A stretch of 26,011 bases of DNA from a virus. A model generated the notes under the pieces. That model was not told the DNA's origin, searched no databases, and worked only from the letters and a program-made list of their open reading frames with translations. Of the stretch, positions 8,178 through 14,413 are shown piece by piece. The stretch is taken from the IMG/VR virus record IMGVR_UViG_3300032238_000043, positions 1-26,011 of that record, one strand, 5' to 3'. Every line of letters starts with the position of its first letter. The first letter of the stretch is position 1. Position numbers and translations under genes: made by a program.

Positions 8178-10469
8178 TTATCGCCCCGACATCCAAGAGA
8201 CAATGTGTTCCGGCTTGATGTTGCGCTGGCTACCGTCGCTAGCTTCCGCCTTTGACAAGTATGCAGCCATCATTTGCTGGCAACGCTTGGCTTCAGCCGA
8301 GCCAATATCGCCCTTGAGGATCGGACCCGCCAACATGCTGGCCAAGTGCCACGATAGCGCCATGCTGAACAAGGGCGTAAAGTGATTCGGTTCAGTCACC
8401 AACGAGCAATAGCGAAGGACGGCATCAGCTTGATCCGTCAGGATGATTTGGTCGCCATCCGCATTCACCTCAACTTGGAACGGCTGAGGCGCATACCGAC
8501 CGGCTGCAATAATCGGGATGTTGTTGGCGAAGTAGCCAGGGCTATCGGTGGGCGAGAACCGGGTGCTGTAGTCGTCCGTCGCTTCCGGTGGCAATACGGC
8601 GAAGATGCTGGCAACGCCGGGAGGAACCATGTAGCAGTAGTCCCATTCCGGCCAACTGTTCTCGACAGCCGTCAACGCCACTCGACGGGTAGCAAACGAC
8701 CAATACCGCATCTCCAATAGACTGTTGCGCGCAATCGGGTAGAATCGAGCGCACAAGGCTGCTTGGGTAGAGCCGTCCACAGGGTCAATGCTGGTGACCT
8801 TCGCCGTATCGCCAATATGCGATAGAGCAAGGTTGCAAATGTCTAGGACGCCTTGCGTAGACGCCGACTCGGAAGCGCGAATGTTTTGCCAAGCGGCATA
8901 CGCACGCTCTTCCAGCATGACCGCACCAATACCGGAATAGTGCGCAAGGTCATCGGGCTTCCTAGGAATGTCCGACACATCGAAGGTGCGCATGTATCGG
9001 TCATCTTGAGCCGCACGCTCGATAGCCGTGTTGATCGTGCTAGCGTATGACCAGTAGTCAGGGTTGATCTTGGGATGAACCCATGGCAACGTTTCGGCGC
9101 TTGCAGTCCACAATCCACGATTCTTGAGTTCTTGACGAATACGAGTCTTGAACGTCTTGAGGTTGTAGAGGTAGCGATTGGCCATGTTCTCAAATGAGCC
9201 ATCGCCTTCGCCTTGCGTAAAGAATACACCTACGCATTGCAGGGTATTACCTTCGATGGCAGCAGCAGCAATGGCCGCATCAAGCTCGTCCATCAGTCGG
9301 GCAAAACACCCGTTTGGTTCGCCAGGAGACCACGAACCTTGCTGCTTGTAGTCGCTCCAACCAATGGTTCCGTAACCTTCAGTGACCAGCGCCGTCGTCG
9401 TGCCAAGCTCTGTGTGAGCCAGCGTGCTACCGCCAAAATCGCTAGCGACAACGTAAATGTCCTCACCCAAGGCATCTTGAATGCTGCTTGCAAGACCAAC
9501 ATGGTAGCTTACCCCAGGAGATACCGAGCCCTTGCCGGTTTCCATTGGGGAATATGCTGGCAACAAATGCCAATGATTTGGGTAATCAAAGCCTTTGGGA
9601 TATGGATTGGGCCGAGTTACCAAGCTATCGGCGTTTGATGTGGTATACCCCTCATACATTGTCCATGGCAGGAAATATGCATACTGCTTGAAGTTGGCGA
9701 CGGGCGCGTTGCCTATAGTCCAACTGGTGATGGTAGAGGGTTGCGTGATCGTCAGGACATCGCCAAGAGACGCATTTGCTGAGAACGCATTCGTAGTGAC
9801 GATGAATGGATTGCCGGTATCAACTCCGGTAATAATGCGCCCATGGCCTTGGTTTTGAGGCGTTCCACTCAAACAGTTCAGTTGCAATCCGTTTAGCGTG
9901 CCAATCCACTTTTGGCCAAACTTGATGTTTAGCTCATAAGTCGAGTTTGTGCCGTTAGCCCAGCACTTAACTTCATACGTGTATTGTTCGCCAACAACTG
10001 GAGTGGTAGCAAAAGCCGAGCTGATGGTAAGCGCCGTTCCAGCGCCTCCGGCTAGCGCCGAACCAGCCGTTACCGTGCGAGTCTCACCAGTCTTTTGGCG
10101 GGTGATGGTAAATTGCTGTGACGAAGTATAGCCTCCAGTCTTGAAGATTTGCACCACGTTCAAAGTAGTGCCAGAGCTACCAGCCAAGATGCGCCCAACG
10201 CCAGGATAGGTATCGTATCCTGTAGCCCAAGGGTGGTAGAAGGTCAGGTATCGGATCGAGCGGATAGCCCTGCTGTATAGGTCTAGCGTCGTGAATCCGG
10301 TAAAACTTCCCGGCATCGTAAACGCATCGCTATAGGAGCCAACGCCAGACGCATTCGGGTCGATCAGGCGAAGGTTTAGCTCGGGATGCTTCAACAGCCA
10401 GTTGAACAAATCTGGCGATGGACCTCCATTGCTTTGACCAAACGAAAGAATGAACTTCTTGACTGCCAT
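8178..10469 (-). CDS. Fusion of an SGNH/sialate-esterase-like hydrolase to tail tubular protein A (763 aa)
   Basis: One continuous frame encodes two parts. Residues about 1-535 form an SGNH (GDSL-type) hydrolase: FGQSNGG at 10-16 with the candidate nucleophile Ser13, DFGGSTL at 344-350 as a block II Gly, FTQGEGD at 417-423 as block III, and DDLAHYSG at 506-513 giving the candidate Asp507/His510 pair. Residues about 90-270 are a beta-rich insertion with two similar starts (VGRILAG, HGRIITG). Residues about 537-763 match tail tubular protein A (T7 gp11, 196 aa): VLDICNLALSHIGDTAKVTS, then ARFYPIARNSLLEMRYWSFA. Such esterases remove acetyl groups from surface polysaccharides; the gp11-like part joins portal and nozzle. 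The ATG follows GAGG by 7 bp and directly follows an intrinsic terminator. The fusion is read in the sequence; the esterase activity is inferred. Confidence 0.9.
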   Translation of the reverse strand: MAVKKFILSFGQSNGGPSPDLFNWLLKHPELNLRLIDPNASGVGSYSDAFTMPGSFTGFTTLDLYSRAIRSIRYLTFYHPWATGYDTYPGVGRILAGSSGTTLNVVQIFKTGGYTSSQQFTITRQKTGETRTVTAGSALAGGAGTALTISSAFATTPVVGEQYTYEVKCWANGTNSTYELNIKFGQKWIGTLNGLQLNCLSGTPQNQGHGRIITGVDTGNPFIVTTNAFSANASLGDVLTITQPSTITSWTIGNAPVANFKQYAYFLPWTMYEGYTTSNADSLVTRPNPYPKGFDYPNHWHLLPAYSPMETGKGSVSPGVSYHVGLASSIQDALGEDIYVVASDFGGSTLAHTELGTTTALVTEGYGTIGWSDYKQQGSWSPGEPNGCFARLMDELDAAIAAAAIEGNTLQCVGVFFTQGEGDGSFENMANRYLYNLKTFKTRIRQELKNRGLWTASAETLPWVHPKINPDYWSYASTINTAIERAAQDDRYMRTFDVSDIPRKPDDLAHYSGIGAVMLEERAYAAWQNIRASESASTQGVLDICNLALSHIGDTAKVTSIDPVDGSTQAALCARFYPIARNSLLEMRYWSFATRRVALTAVENSWPEWDYCYMVPPGVASIFAVLPPEATDDYSTRFSPTDSPGYFANNIPIIAAGRYAPQPFQVEVNADGDQIILTDQADAVLRYCSLVTEPNHFTPLFSMALSWHLASMLAGPILKGDIGSAEAKRCQQMMAAYLSKAEASDGSQRNIKPEHIVSWMSGR

Positions 10470-10480
10470 CGCGATACCTC

Positions 10481-10530
10481 AAAAAAATGCTGGCCGCACC
10501 GGGAAACCCCTCTCGGCACGGCCAGCAAAA
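10481..10530 (-). terminator. Intrinsic terminator between capsid and tail genes (T-phi-like position)
   Basis: Inverted repeat TGCTGGCCG (10488-10496) and CGGCCAGCA (10519-10527) with further G+C pairing possible inside, followed on the minus strand by seven T (10481-10487). The T run is immediately followed by GAGG, the ribosome site of the tail gene. T7 carries its main late terminator in the same place, between capsid gene 10 and tail gene 11. Confidence 0.85.
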
Positions 10531-10568
10531 TGCGCCGAATACAGGCGCGTTGGAATGTCATTCAGGGC

Positions 10569-10602
10569 GACTATGGGCCAGAACTTAATCAAGCCCATAG
10601 TC
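10569..10602 (-). repeat. 10-bp inverted repeat after the small gene at 10606-10830
   Basis: GACTATGGGC and its exact reverse complement GCCCATAGTC are separated by 14 bases and lie 3 bp downstream of the stop codon at 10606-10608. No T run follows on the minus strand, so it is more likely an RNA-stabilising hairpin or processing site than a terminator. The rest of the 136-bp gap between 10470 and 10605 holds this hairpin and the terminator; I see no gene in it. Confidence 0.6.
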
Positions 10603-10605
10603 TGG

Positions 10606-10830
10606 TCACACCGTGCCGGATTCCGCATCCTTGGGTGCCTTGGGAGTCCACTTCTTGCGAGTGGAATCCGTCGTCACCGGCTTTTCAATGGGCGAAGCAG
10701 CAACCTTTGCAGCAGGCTTATCGACCGGCTCCAAGAAAGAATACGGCTCACCATTGTATTCAATCACATCGCCCTCTTGACGAAGGTGATTGTCAACAAA
10801 GCACTTTTCTAGGACGCGAAACTTAGGCAT
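10606..10830 (-). CDS. Small hypothetical protein downstream of the cement genes (74 aa)
   Basis: The 74-residue product starts MPKFRVLEKCFVDNHLRQEG and continues DVIEYNGEPYSFLEP, a short beta-type N-terminal unit of about 35 residues, then a Pro/Ala/Lys/Thr-rich tail that is probably disordered. Small proteins opening with an element that reads like 'fvdg/r.egdvieY.G.p..nLep' are frequent next to head genes in podoviruses and other phages, but I know no assigned function. The ATG has a good ribosome site (GAGAGGAACCC) placed 9 bp downstream of the preceding stop. It is the last gene before the strong terminator and so ends the head transcription block. Confidence 0.75.
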   Translation of the reverse strand: MPKFRVLEKCFVDNHLRQEGDVIEYNGEPYSFLEPVDKPAAKVAASPIEKPVTTDSTRKKWTPKAPKDAESGTV

Positions 10831-10839
10831 GGGTTCCTC

Positions 10840-11382
10840 TCAGATAATCGTGAAACTCTTGGGGTAAACTGAACCCCAGACTGGATTACTAGCAGTTCCG
10901 GGTGCAGGATTCCAGCCATAAGTGTCTTGATGGTCAAGGCACAAATCGACCGTCACTCGGCACTTGGGATCGGCTGCAAGGCCATTCGCCAAAACCGCAT
11001 AACTTGCACCAAGATAGAGTTGACTCTTGGATCGCAACCAATCAATGTTGCCACCAATCGGGACAATGATCCGCGCACCAGTAGGTAGGCCGGTGGTGCT
11101 AGAAGCTGTAGTGCAAACGAACGAATCGCTCACTCCAACAATCTTTGAATCATTGATCAAATCGGAAGTACTTGCGACACGAACTTGGAATTGAACTGTT
11201 GCTGGTCCGCCACTGCCCAAAAACTCCGAGTTCACATAAAAATGAGCGTAGAGAATTTGGCCCTGACCAAGATCGCGAACTTGAGACAAGTTCACAATAT
11301 TGGTACTAACTGTCAGCGTATTGACTAGCGCCCCGCCCACTTGCTGGGAGTCCGCCAACCTAAGTAATTGATCTACAATCAT
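10840..11382 (-). CDS. Bbp16-like capsid cement (decoration) protein, copy 2 (180 aa)
   Basis: The 180-residue protein starts MIVDQLLRLADSQQV, very similar to the opening of its upstream neighbour (MYVDVFNRLADAQAV), and shares with it the elements SQVRDLGQGQ / LARDIGEGTQ and a following beta-rich body (VQFQVRVASTSDLIND, GARIIVPIGGNIDWL). Bordetella phage BPP-1 carries a cement protein, Bbp16, next to its major capsid protein; the N-terminal pattern and position fit that family. Such proteins bind the outer capsid surface and stabilise the shell. A very strong ribosome site (AAGGAGG, 8 bp before the ATG) suggests high expression, as expected for a protein present in many copies. The C-terminus (DLCLDHQDTYGW) has no counterpart in the paralogue. 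Family call is by recognition of pattern and context. Confidence 0.75.
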   Translation of the reverse strand: MIVDQLLRLADSQQVGGALVNTLTVSTNIVNLSQVRDLGQGQILYAHFYVNSEFLGSGGPATVQFQVRVASTSDLINDSKIVGVSDSFVCTTASSTTGLPTGARIIVPIGGNIDWLRSKSQLYLGASYAVLANGLAADPKCRVTVDLCLDHQDTYGWNPAPGTASNPVWGSVYPKSFTII

Positions 11383-11406
11383 GGTTTAGCCCTCCTTGGG
11401 CTTACC

Positions 11407-12123
11407 TCAGGCCACCGTAAACCCGGAAGCGTGGAACTTACGACCGTCTTGGATGTTGTGAACAACATCAACGTTCCAAGTACCGGCAACATTGGATGGA
11501 CTTGCAATTGACAAAATCCCACACAAGTATCGAGCGCCATACCGGGCAATCCTGGGATTGATTTCCACAGCCAGAGGGATTTGTGGAACAGCACTGCTAA
11601 CTGCTACTTCAGCTAGGCCAATAGCGCCACTATCGCCAACGTAAATGTAGGCTACTTGACTTGCGGTATGGGCGCCGCTTTGCGTGCCAGTCGTATTAAT
11701 GGGAGTACCCGCCAAGGCATTTGCAAGACTCGTAGCAAGGCGGAAAGTAGTCGTGCTGCCAGTATTGATTACGTAGTAAGTAAGTGCAGCAGCCAATCCG
11801 GTTGGCAAGGTTCCGGTAGTAGCCAATTGAATTGGGCTACCAGTTTGCATTGCGTGAGTGCCGGACCCCAAAGTAACAACGCCAGGACTTGCAACGGAAA
11901 TTGTTACAGTTTGCTGCAAAATATACAACGGGTAATCACTGACCACCATCTGGCAATTCAAAGTCCCCGTGCCAGCAAGCGTTGGCGACGGCGAAAACAA
12001 AGCGGTAAGCTGAGTGCCTTCGCCAATATCGCGAGCCAGAGAGAGGTCAATGTTGTTTGCAGTAAAAGTGGTTGCGGTAACTGCCTGAGCATCCGCCAAC
12101 CGATTAAAAACGTCAACGTACAT
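11407..12123 (-). CDS. Bbp16-like capsid cement protein, copy 1, carrying an inserted beta module (238 aa)
   Basis: This 238-residue protein begins MYVDVFNRLADAQAVTATTF and shares the cement-family opening with the next gene. Residues about 72-155 (VTISVASPGVVTL, then TGTLPTGL, ALTYYVIN, TTGTQSGAHTA) form a compact Ig-like module found widely as an insert in phage structural proteins and also seen in tail tubular protein B of this window. Without it about 154 residues remain, close to a usual cement protein. After the insert come VPLAVEINP-like and ARYLCGILSIASPSNVAGTW elements. It lies 27 bp downstream of the capsid gene with a strong ribosome site (AAGGAG) 7 bp before the ATG. Role: surface decoration of the capsid, with the module probably exposed. 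The role is inferred; the paralogy and insert are visible. Confidence 0.78.
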   Translation of the reverse strand: MYVDVFNRLADAQAVTATTFTANNIDLSLARDIGEGTQLTALFSPSPTLAGTGTLNCQMVVSDYPLYILQQTVTISVASPGVVTLGSGTHAMQTGSPIQLATTGTLPTGLAAALTYYVINTGSTTTFRLATSLANALAGTPINTTGTQSGAHTASQVAYIYVGDSGAIGLAEVAVSSAVPQIPLAVEINPRIARYGARYLCGILSIASPSNVAGTWNVDVVHNIQDGRKFHASGFTVA

Positions 12124-12150
12124 GGTTATTCTCCTTGTTGGTTCCTAGGA

Positions 12151-13194
12151 TCAGACAACGCGAGTTTCCGTGTTGATGATCTTGTCAACGCGACGGAGCG
12201 GCACGCCAAGGAACGACAGGAACTTGTTGGCCGTGCCAAACTGGCTCAGACCGTCCTCAACCTTCAGCACGTATTGCGACTTGTCCATAGCGGCAATGCT
12301 CAGACCACCATGAACCGTACGATTCATGTAGAATGCCGCACGGCCCATCGCCATGTTCGGAATGCGATACAGGGCGCGAGCCATCAGCTTGATAAGAGCG
12401 GTTGATGCAGAAGCCAGTTGGCTACCACTCTGGCTCATCAGTTCGGTCGTATTGATGTTTGCAATGCGAACCACGTAGCGCCAGTCCTTGACGACAAGGC
12501 CCGACTTCCACTGGTAGCGCGTAACCATCGCCTGCATACGGGTGCTCGACGAAGCAACGCCAGCCGTGCTGGTGCTCTCCGTGTAGACCGTCTGCTCGCC
12601 AAGATCCTCGTGAATCAGGCCAGCCTTGCTACCCTTGGGGAATGGGCAGTAAACCGTCTGGTCACCCCAGATAACCAGGTAAACCGACGTAAGCGCGCTA
12701 GTACCACCAGCATCAAGGATGTTCTGGGAGTTAGCAGCACCCAGCGACGAATAACGAGGCGCAAGACCCAGGTACTGCTTGGGATCGGTCGCCGGGTTAC
12801 CATAGAACAGGGTTTCAGCCTGAGTCTGGTTCATCGCCTCAAGGAACGCCGTATCTTCCGACAGGCGGAACTGGGCGGTATTGCCATTGAGCATCGCAAG
12901 ATCCTTATCGACCTCCGAACGAGCCTCAAGGATACCACACGCTTCGTCAACCTGGGCAGTCGTGCTCTTGCTCGACGGAATACCCTGGTTCAAAGCGCGC
13001 CAGTAAACGGCAGGCAAACCAGTGCGAACGACAACGCGCTCGCCGGTGGGGAGGTTACCCTCCTTGAAAACACAGTCCTCAAGGACTTCGTTGCTCTGGC
13101 TCAAAAGCTCGGCAACAACAGGAATACGGCCATCCGGGTCAACGCGCTTGGCCCAGTCAGCAAGGGTGAGATTTGACGTAGAGAGAATTGCCAT
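12151..13194 (-). CDS. Major capsid protein (347 aa)
   Basis: The 347-residue product starts MAILSTSNLTLADWAKRVDP and contains GRIPVVAELLSQSNEVLEDC, GERVVVRTGLPAVYWRALN and DKDLAMLNGNTAQFRLSEDT, which are hallmarks of the major capsid protein group found in BPP-1-like podoviruses (HK97 fold by family knowledge). The C-terminal half has SGLVVKDWRYVVRIANINTT, also typical. Length fits the family. It lies between scaffold and cement genes, the usual order. The start is the ATG at 13194, 10 bp after the scaffold stop; only a weak ribosome site (GATAG) is seen, surprising for the most abundant virion protein, so coupling to scaffold translation is likely. No N-terminal cleavage site is obvious. 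Confidence 0.93.
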   Translation of the reverse strand: MAILSTSNLTLADWAKRVDPDGRIPVVAELLSQSNEVLEDCVFKEGNLPTGERVVVRTGLPAVYWRALNQGIPSSKSTTAQVDEACGILEARSEVDKDLAMLNGNTAQFRLSEDTAFLEAMNQTQAETLFYGNPATDPKQYLGLAPRYSSLGAANSQNILDAGGTSALTSVYLVIWGDQTVYCPFPKGSKAGLIHEDLGEQTVYTESTSTAGVASSSTRMQAMVTRYQWKSGLVVKDWRYVVRIANINTTELMSQSGSQLASASTALIKLMARALYRIPNMAMGRAAFYMNRTVHGGLSIAAMDKSQYVLKVEDGLSQFGTANKFLSFLGVPLRRVDKIINTETRVV

Positions 13195-13204
13195 GATCTA
13201 TCAG

Positions 13205-13885
13205 TTATTGTTGGTTTGAATAAAGTGCTGATGCAAGATCGCTAAACGACTTGGGACCAGCAGGCTTGCTGTTCCCCTGTGAACCAGCGACGAAACGATC
13301 CTCGCTGATTGCCTTGCCTGCCCGGTACATCAACCGAATAATCTCCGGGTGATTACCTAGACCGGACTCATTCAACAGTGTGCGCAACTCTGGACTGCCA
13401 AAGGTGTCGAGCGCCTTCTTGGCTACCGATAGGTTTTCGGACAGCTTGTCGCCGCCAAACTCCTTGTCGGTACGGGCGTTTTGCACCCACTCGTTTTTGA
13501 CGGCTTCGATCTGTTGAGCCTGTCTCTCCTGCATCACTGGAGAGATTCGGTCCAACATTTTTTGCGCTGCTTCTTGCGTGAGGTTCAATTCCTTGGCAAC
13601 TGCCGAGTATGCGTTAAGCACCTCTGGATCGAAATCTCGCCCATTTTCGACGGGCTTGAACTCGTATTTCTCCGGCGCACCCTGAGGTTTGTCGGTGGTA
13701 GCTGCCTGATCCTTGACAGATTCCGACTTAGCCGGAACCTGTTCCTTGGCGGGAGAAGCCTGCTGTTGCACCTGACTATTCGATACCTTGGCTTCTGGGG
13801 CCTTGGTTTCGGTAATCAAGGTTTGTGCTGTAGCTTGGCCTTCAGTTGGGGTCGTTGTGGCTTGCGTCGTCAGCACTTCTGTCAT
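13205..13885 (-). CDS. Capsid scaffolding (head assembly) protein (226 aa)
   Basis: The 226-residue protein is highly hydrophilic. Residues 1-70 are Thr/Gln/Ala/Pro/Lys-rich and probably disordered; residues about 72-200 form the helical part (EFKPVENGRDFDPEVLNAYS, LNLTQEAAQKMLDRISPVM, EWVQNARTDKEFGG); the C-terminus (GPKSFSDLASALYSNQQ) is the conserved end of many phage scaffold proteins. The pattern 'D.e.l..y...akelnlsqeaAQ.lld...' with 'd.efgG....en...ak.al..fg' is characteristic of podovirus head assembly proteins. It precedes the capsid gene, as expected. The ATG follows AAGGAG by 8 bp, and the gene overlaps the end of the upstream Bbp19-like gene by 44 bp. Confidence in the class is high. 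Confidence 0.88.
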   Translation of the reverse strand: MTEVLTTQATTTPTEGQATAQTLITETKAPEAKVSNSQVQQQASPAKEQVPAKSESVKDQAATTDKPQGAPEKYEFKPVENGRDFDPEVLNAYSAVAKELNLTQEAAQKMLDRISPVMQERQAQQIEAVKNEWVQNARTDKEFGGDKLSENLSVAKKALDTFGSPELRTLLNESGLGNHPEIIRLMYRAGKAISEDRFVAGSQGNSKPAGPKSFSDLASALYSNQQ

Positions 13886-14189
13886 GGTTTTGCTCCTTGA
13901 GCATGGTGGGGTAAAGCTCTGGGCAGAGCGCGTGAATCATTGCAAGCATCCGATTACCAAAGTTTCGATTGCCCTCAGCAAATGCCATTTGCATTGCATT
14001 GGGGTTGAAACTCAGGCGGAATACGCCGCTTTGATCCAGAAGCCGCCACAACACGCGACGGCCCCGCTTGCTGCTCATAAGCCACCTAACGTCGGCCTCC
14101 TCGTTCTCCTTGGACAAGCGATCACGCACATCCTTGTCGGACTTGGCGCGCTCTTGACCTCGTATATCGAGGGGGTCGTAGTTACTCAC
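13842..14189 (-). CDS. Bbp19-like phage protein (115 aa)
   Basis: The 115-residue product contains DVRWLMSSKRGRRVLWRLLD, then SGVFRLSFNP and EGNRNFGNRMLAMIHALCPE, which fit the conserved pattern of the Bbp19 family first named in Bordetella phage BPP-1 (a 'm....GRR..WrLL...gvf..sF......faeG.rn.g..l...i' motif). Its molecular role is not known; genes of this family lie next to the scaffold and capsid genes. The start codon is GTG at 14189; a nearby ATG is out of frame and is followed directly by TGA. TAGG lies 8 bp upstream. The first 40 residues are charged and probably disordered. The end overlaps the scaffold start. Confidence 0.8.
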   Translation of the reverse strand: MSNYDPLDIRGQERAKSDKDVRDRLSKENEEADVRWLMSSKRGRRVLWRLLDQSGVFRLSFNPNAMQMAFAEGNRNFGNRMLAMIHALCPELYPTMLKEQNHDRSADDASHNDPN

Positions 14190-14214
14190 ATGAACAACCT
14201 ACTCGCGCAAAAAA

Positions 14215-14230
14215 CCTACATGGGCACCTA
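14215..14230 (-). repeat. 16-bp direct repeat, copy A (begins at the stop codon of the 61-aa gene)
   Basis: Minus-strand TAGGTGCCCATGTAGG; identical to copy B at 21378-21393. Its first three bases are the TAG stop of the gene at 14228-14413. It is followed by six T and lies in the 38-bp gap before the Bbp19-like gene. Nature unknown: promoter, processing site or recombination scar are possible. Confidence 0.75.
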
Positions 14231-14413
14231 TCCGGTGAGCATGTGCAGGATAATGATAATGCAGCCAATAATGGTCAGGATTGCCAAACAGGCTACCCCT
14301 CCCATAATGTAGTTGTTAATGGGCGAAGGCGAGCAATAGACCTTGGGGCACTTGTGCTCTAGGCCCTGCTTGTAGATAGTCCCACAGGAGGTGCAAACGA
14401 TATAGGCTTCCAT
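14228..14413 (-). CDS. Small Cys-rich, zinc-ribbon-like membrane protein (61 aa)
   Basis: The 61-residue product has an N-terminal Cys cluster (C7-x2-C10, H20, C22, C27 in CTSCGTIYKQGLEHKCPKVY and C) that resembles a small zinc ribbon, followed by one strong membrane segment at about residues 37-58 (IMGGVACLAILTIIGCIIII). The ATG at 14413 overlaps the TAA stop of the upstream gene. I do not recognise the family. One membrane span and small size would be compatible with a holin or spanin partner, but no endolysin lies nearby and the Cys cluster is unusual for a holin, so I do not assign a lysis role. The overlap with its neighbour and the clear two-part design make it a likely real gene. Confidence 0.65.
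   Translation of the reverse strand: MEAYIVCTSCGTIYKQGLEHKCPKVYCSPSPINNYIMGGVACLAILTIIGCIIIILHMLTG

Noticed and set aside
8176-8196. TTG start giving a 917-residue tail tubular B
   Set aside because: ATG at 8175 matches the family N-terminus and lies directly after the upstream stop; the TTG would be inside the neighbour.
11656-12405. Plus-strand open frame of 249 codons
   Set aside because: It runs opposite the cement and capsid genes and across their boundary; composition is atypical and no ribosome site supports it.
12418-13176. Plus-strand open frame of 252 codons
   Set aside because: Mirror of the major capsid gene; codon bias of the capsid gene creates the open antisense frame.
14205-14235. 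T6 run after copy A of the 16-bp repeat as an intrinsic terminator
   Set aside because: Only a 4-bp stem (CACC/GGTG) can form upstream and it is not adjacent to the T run.
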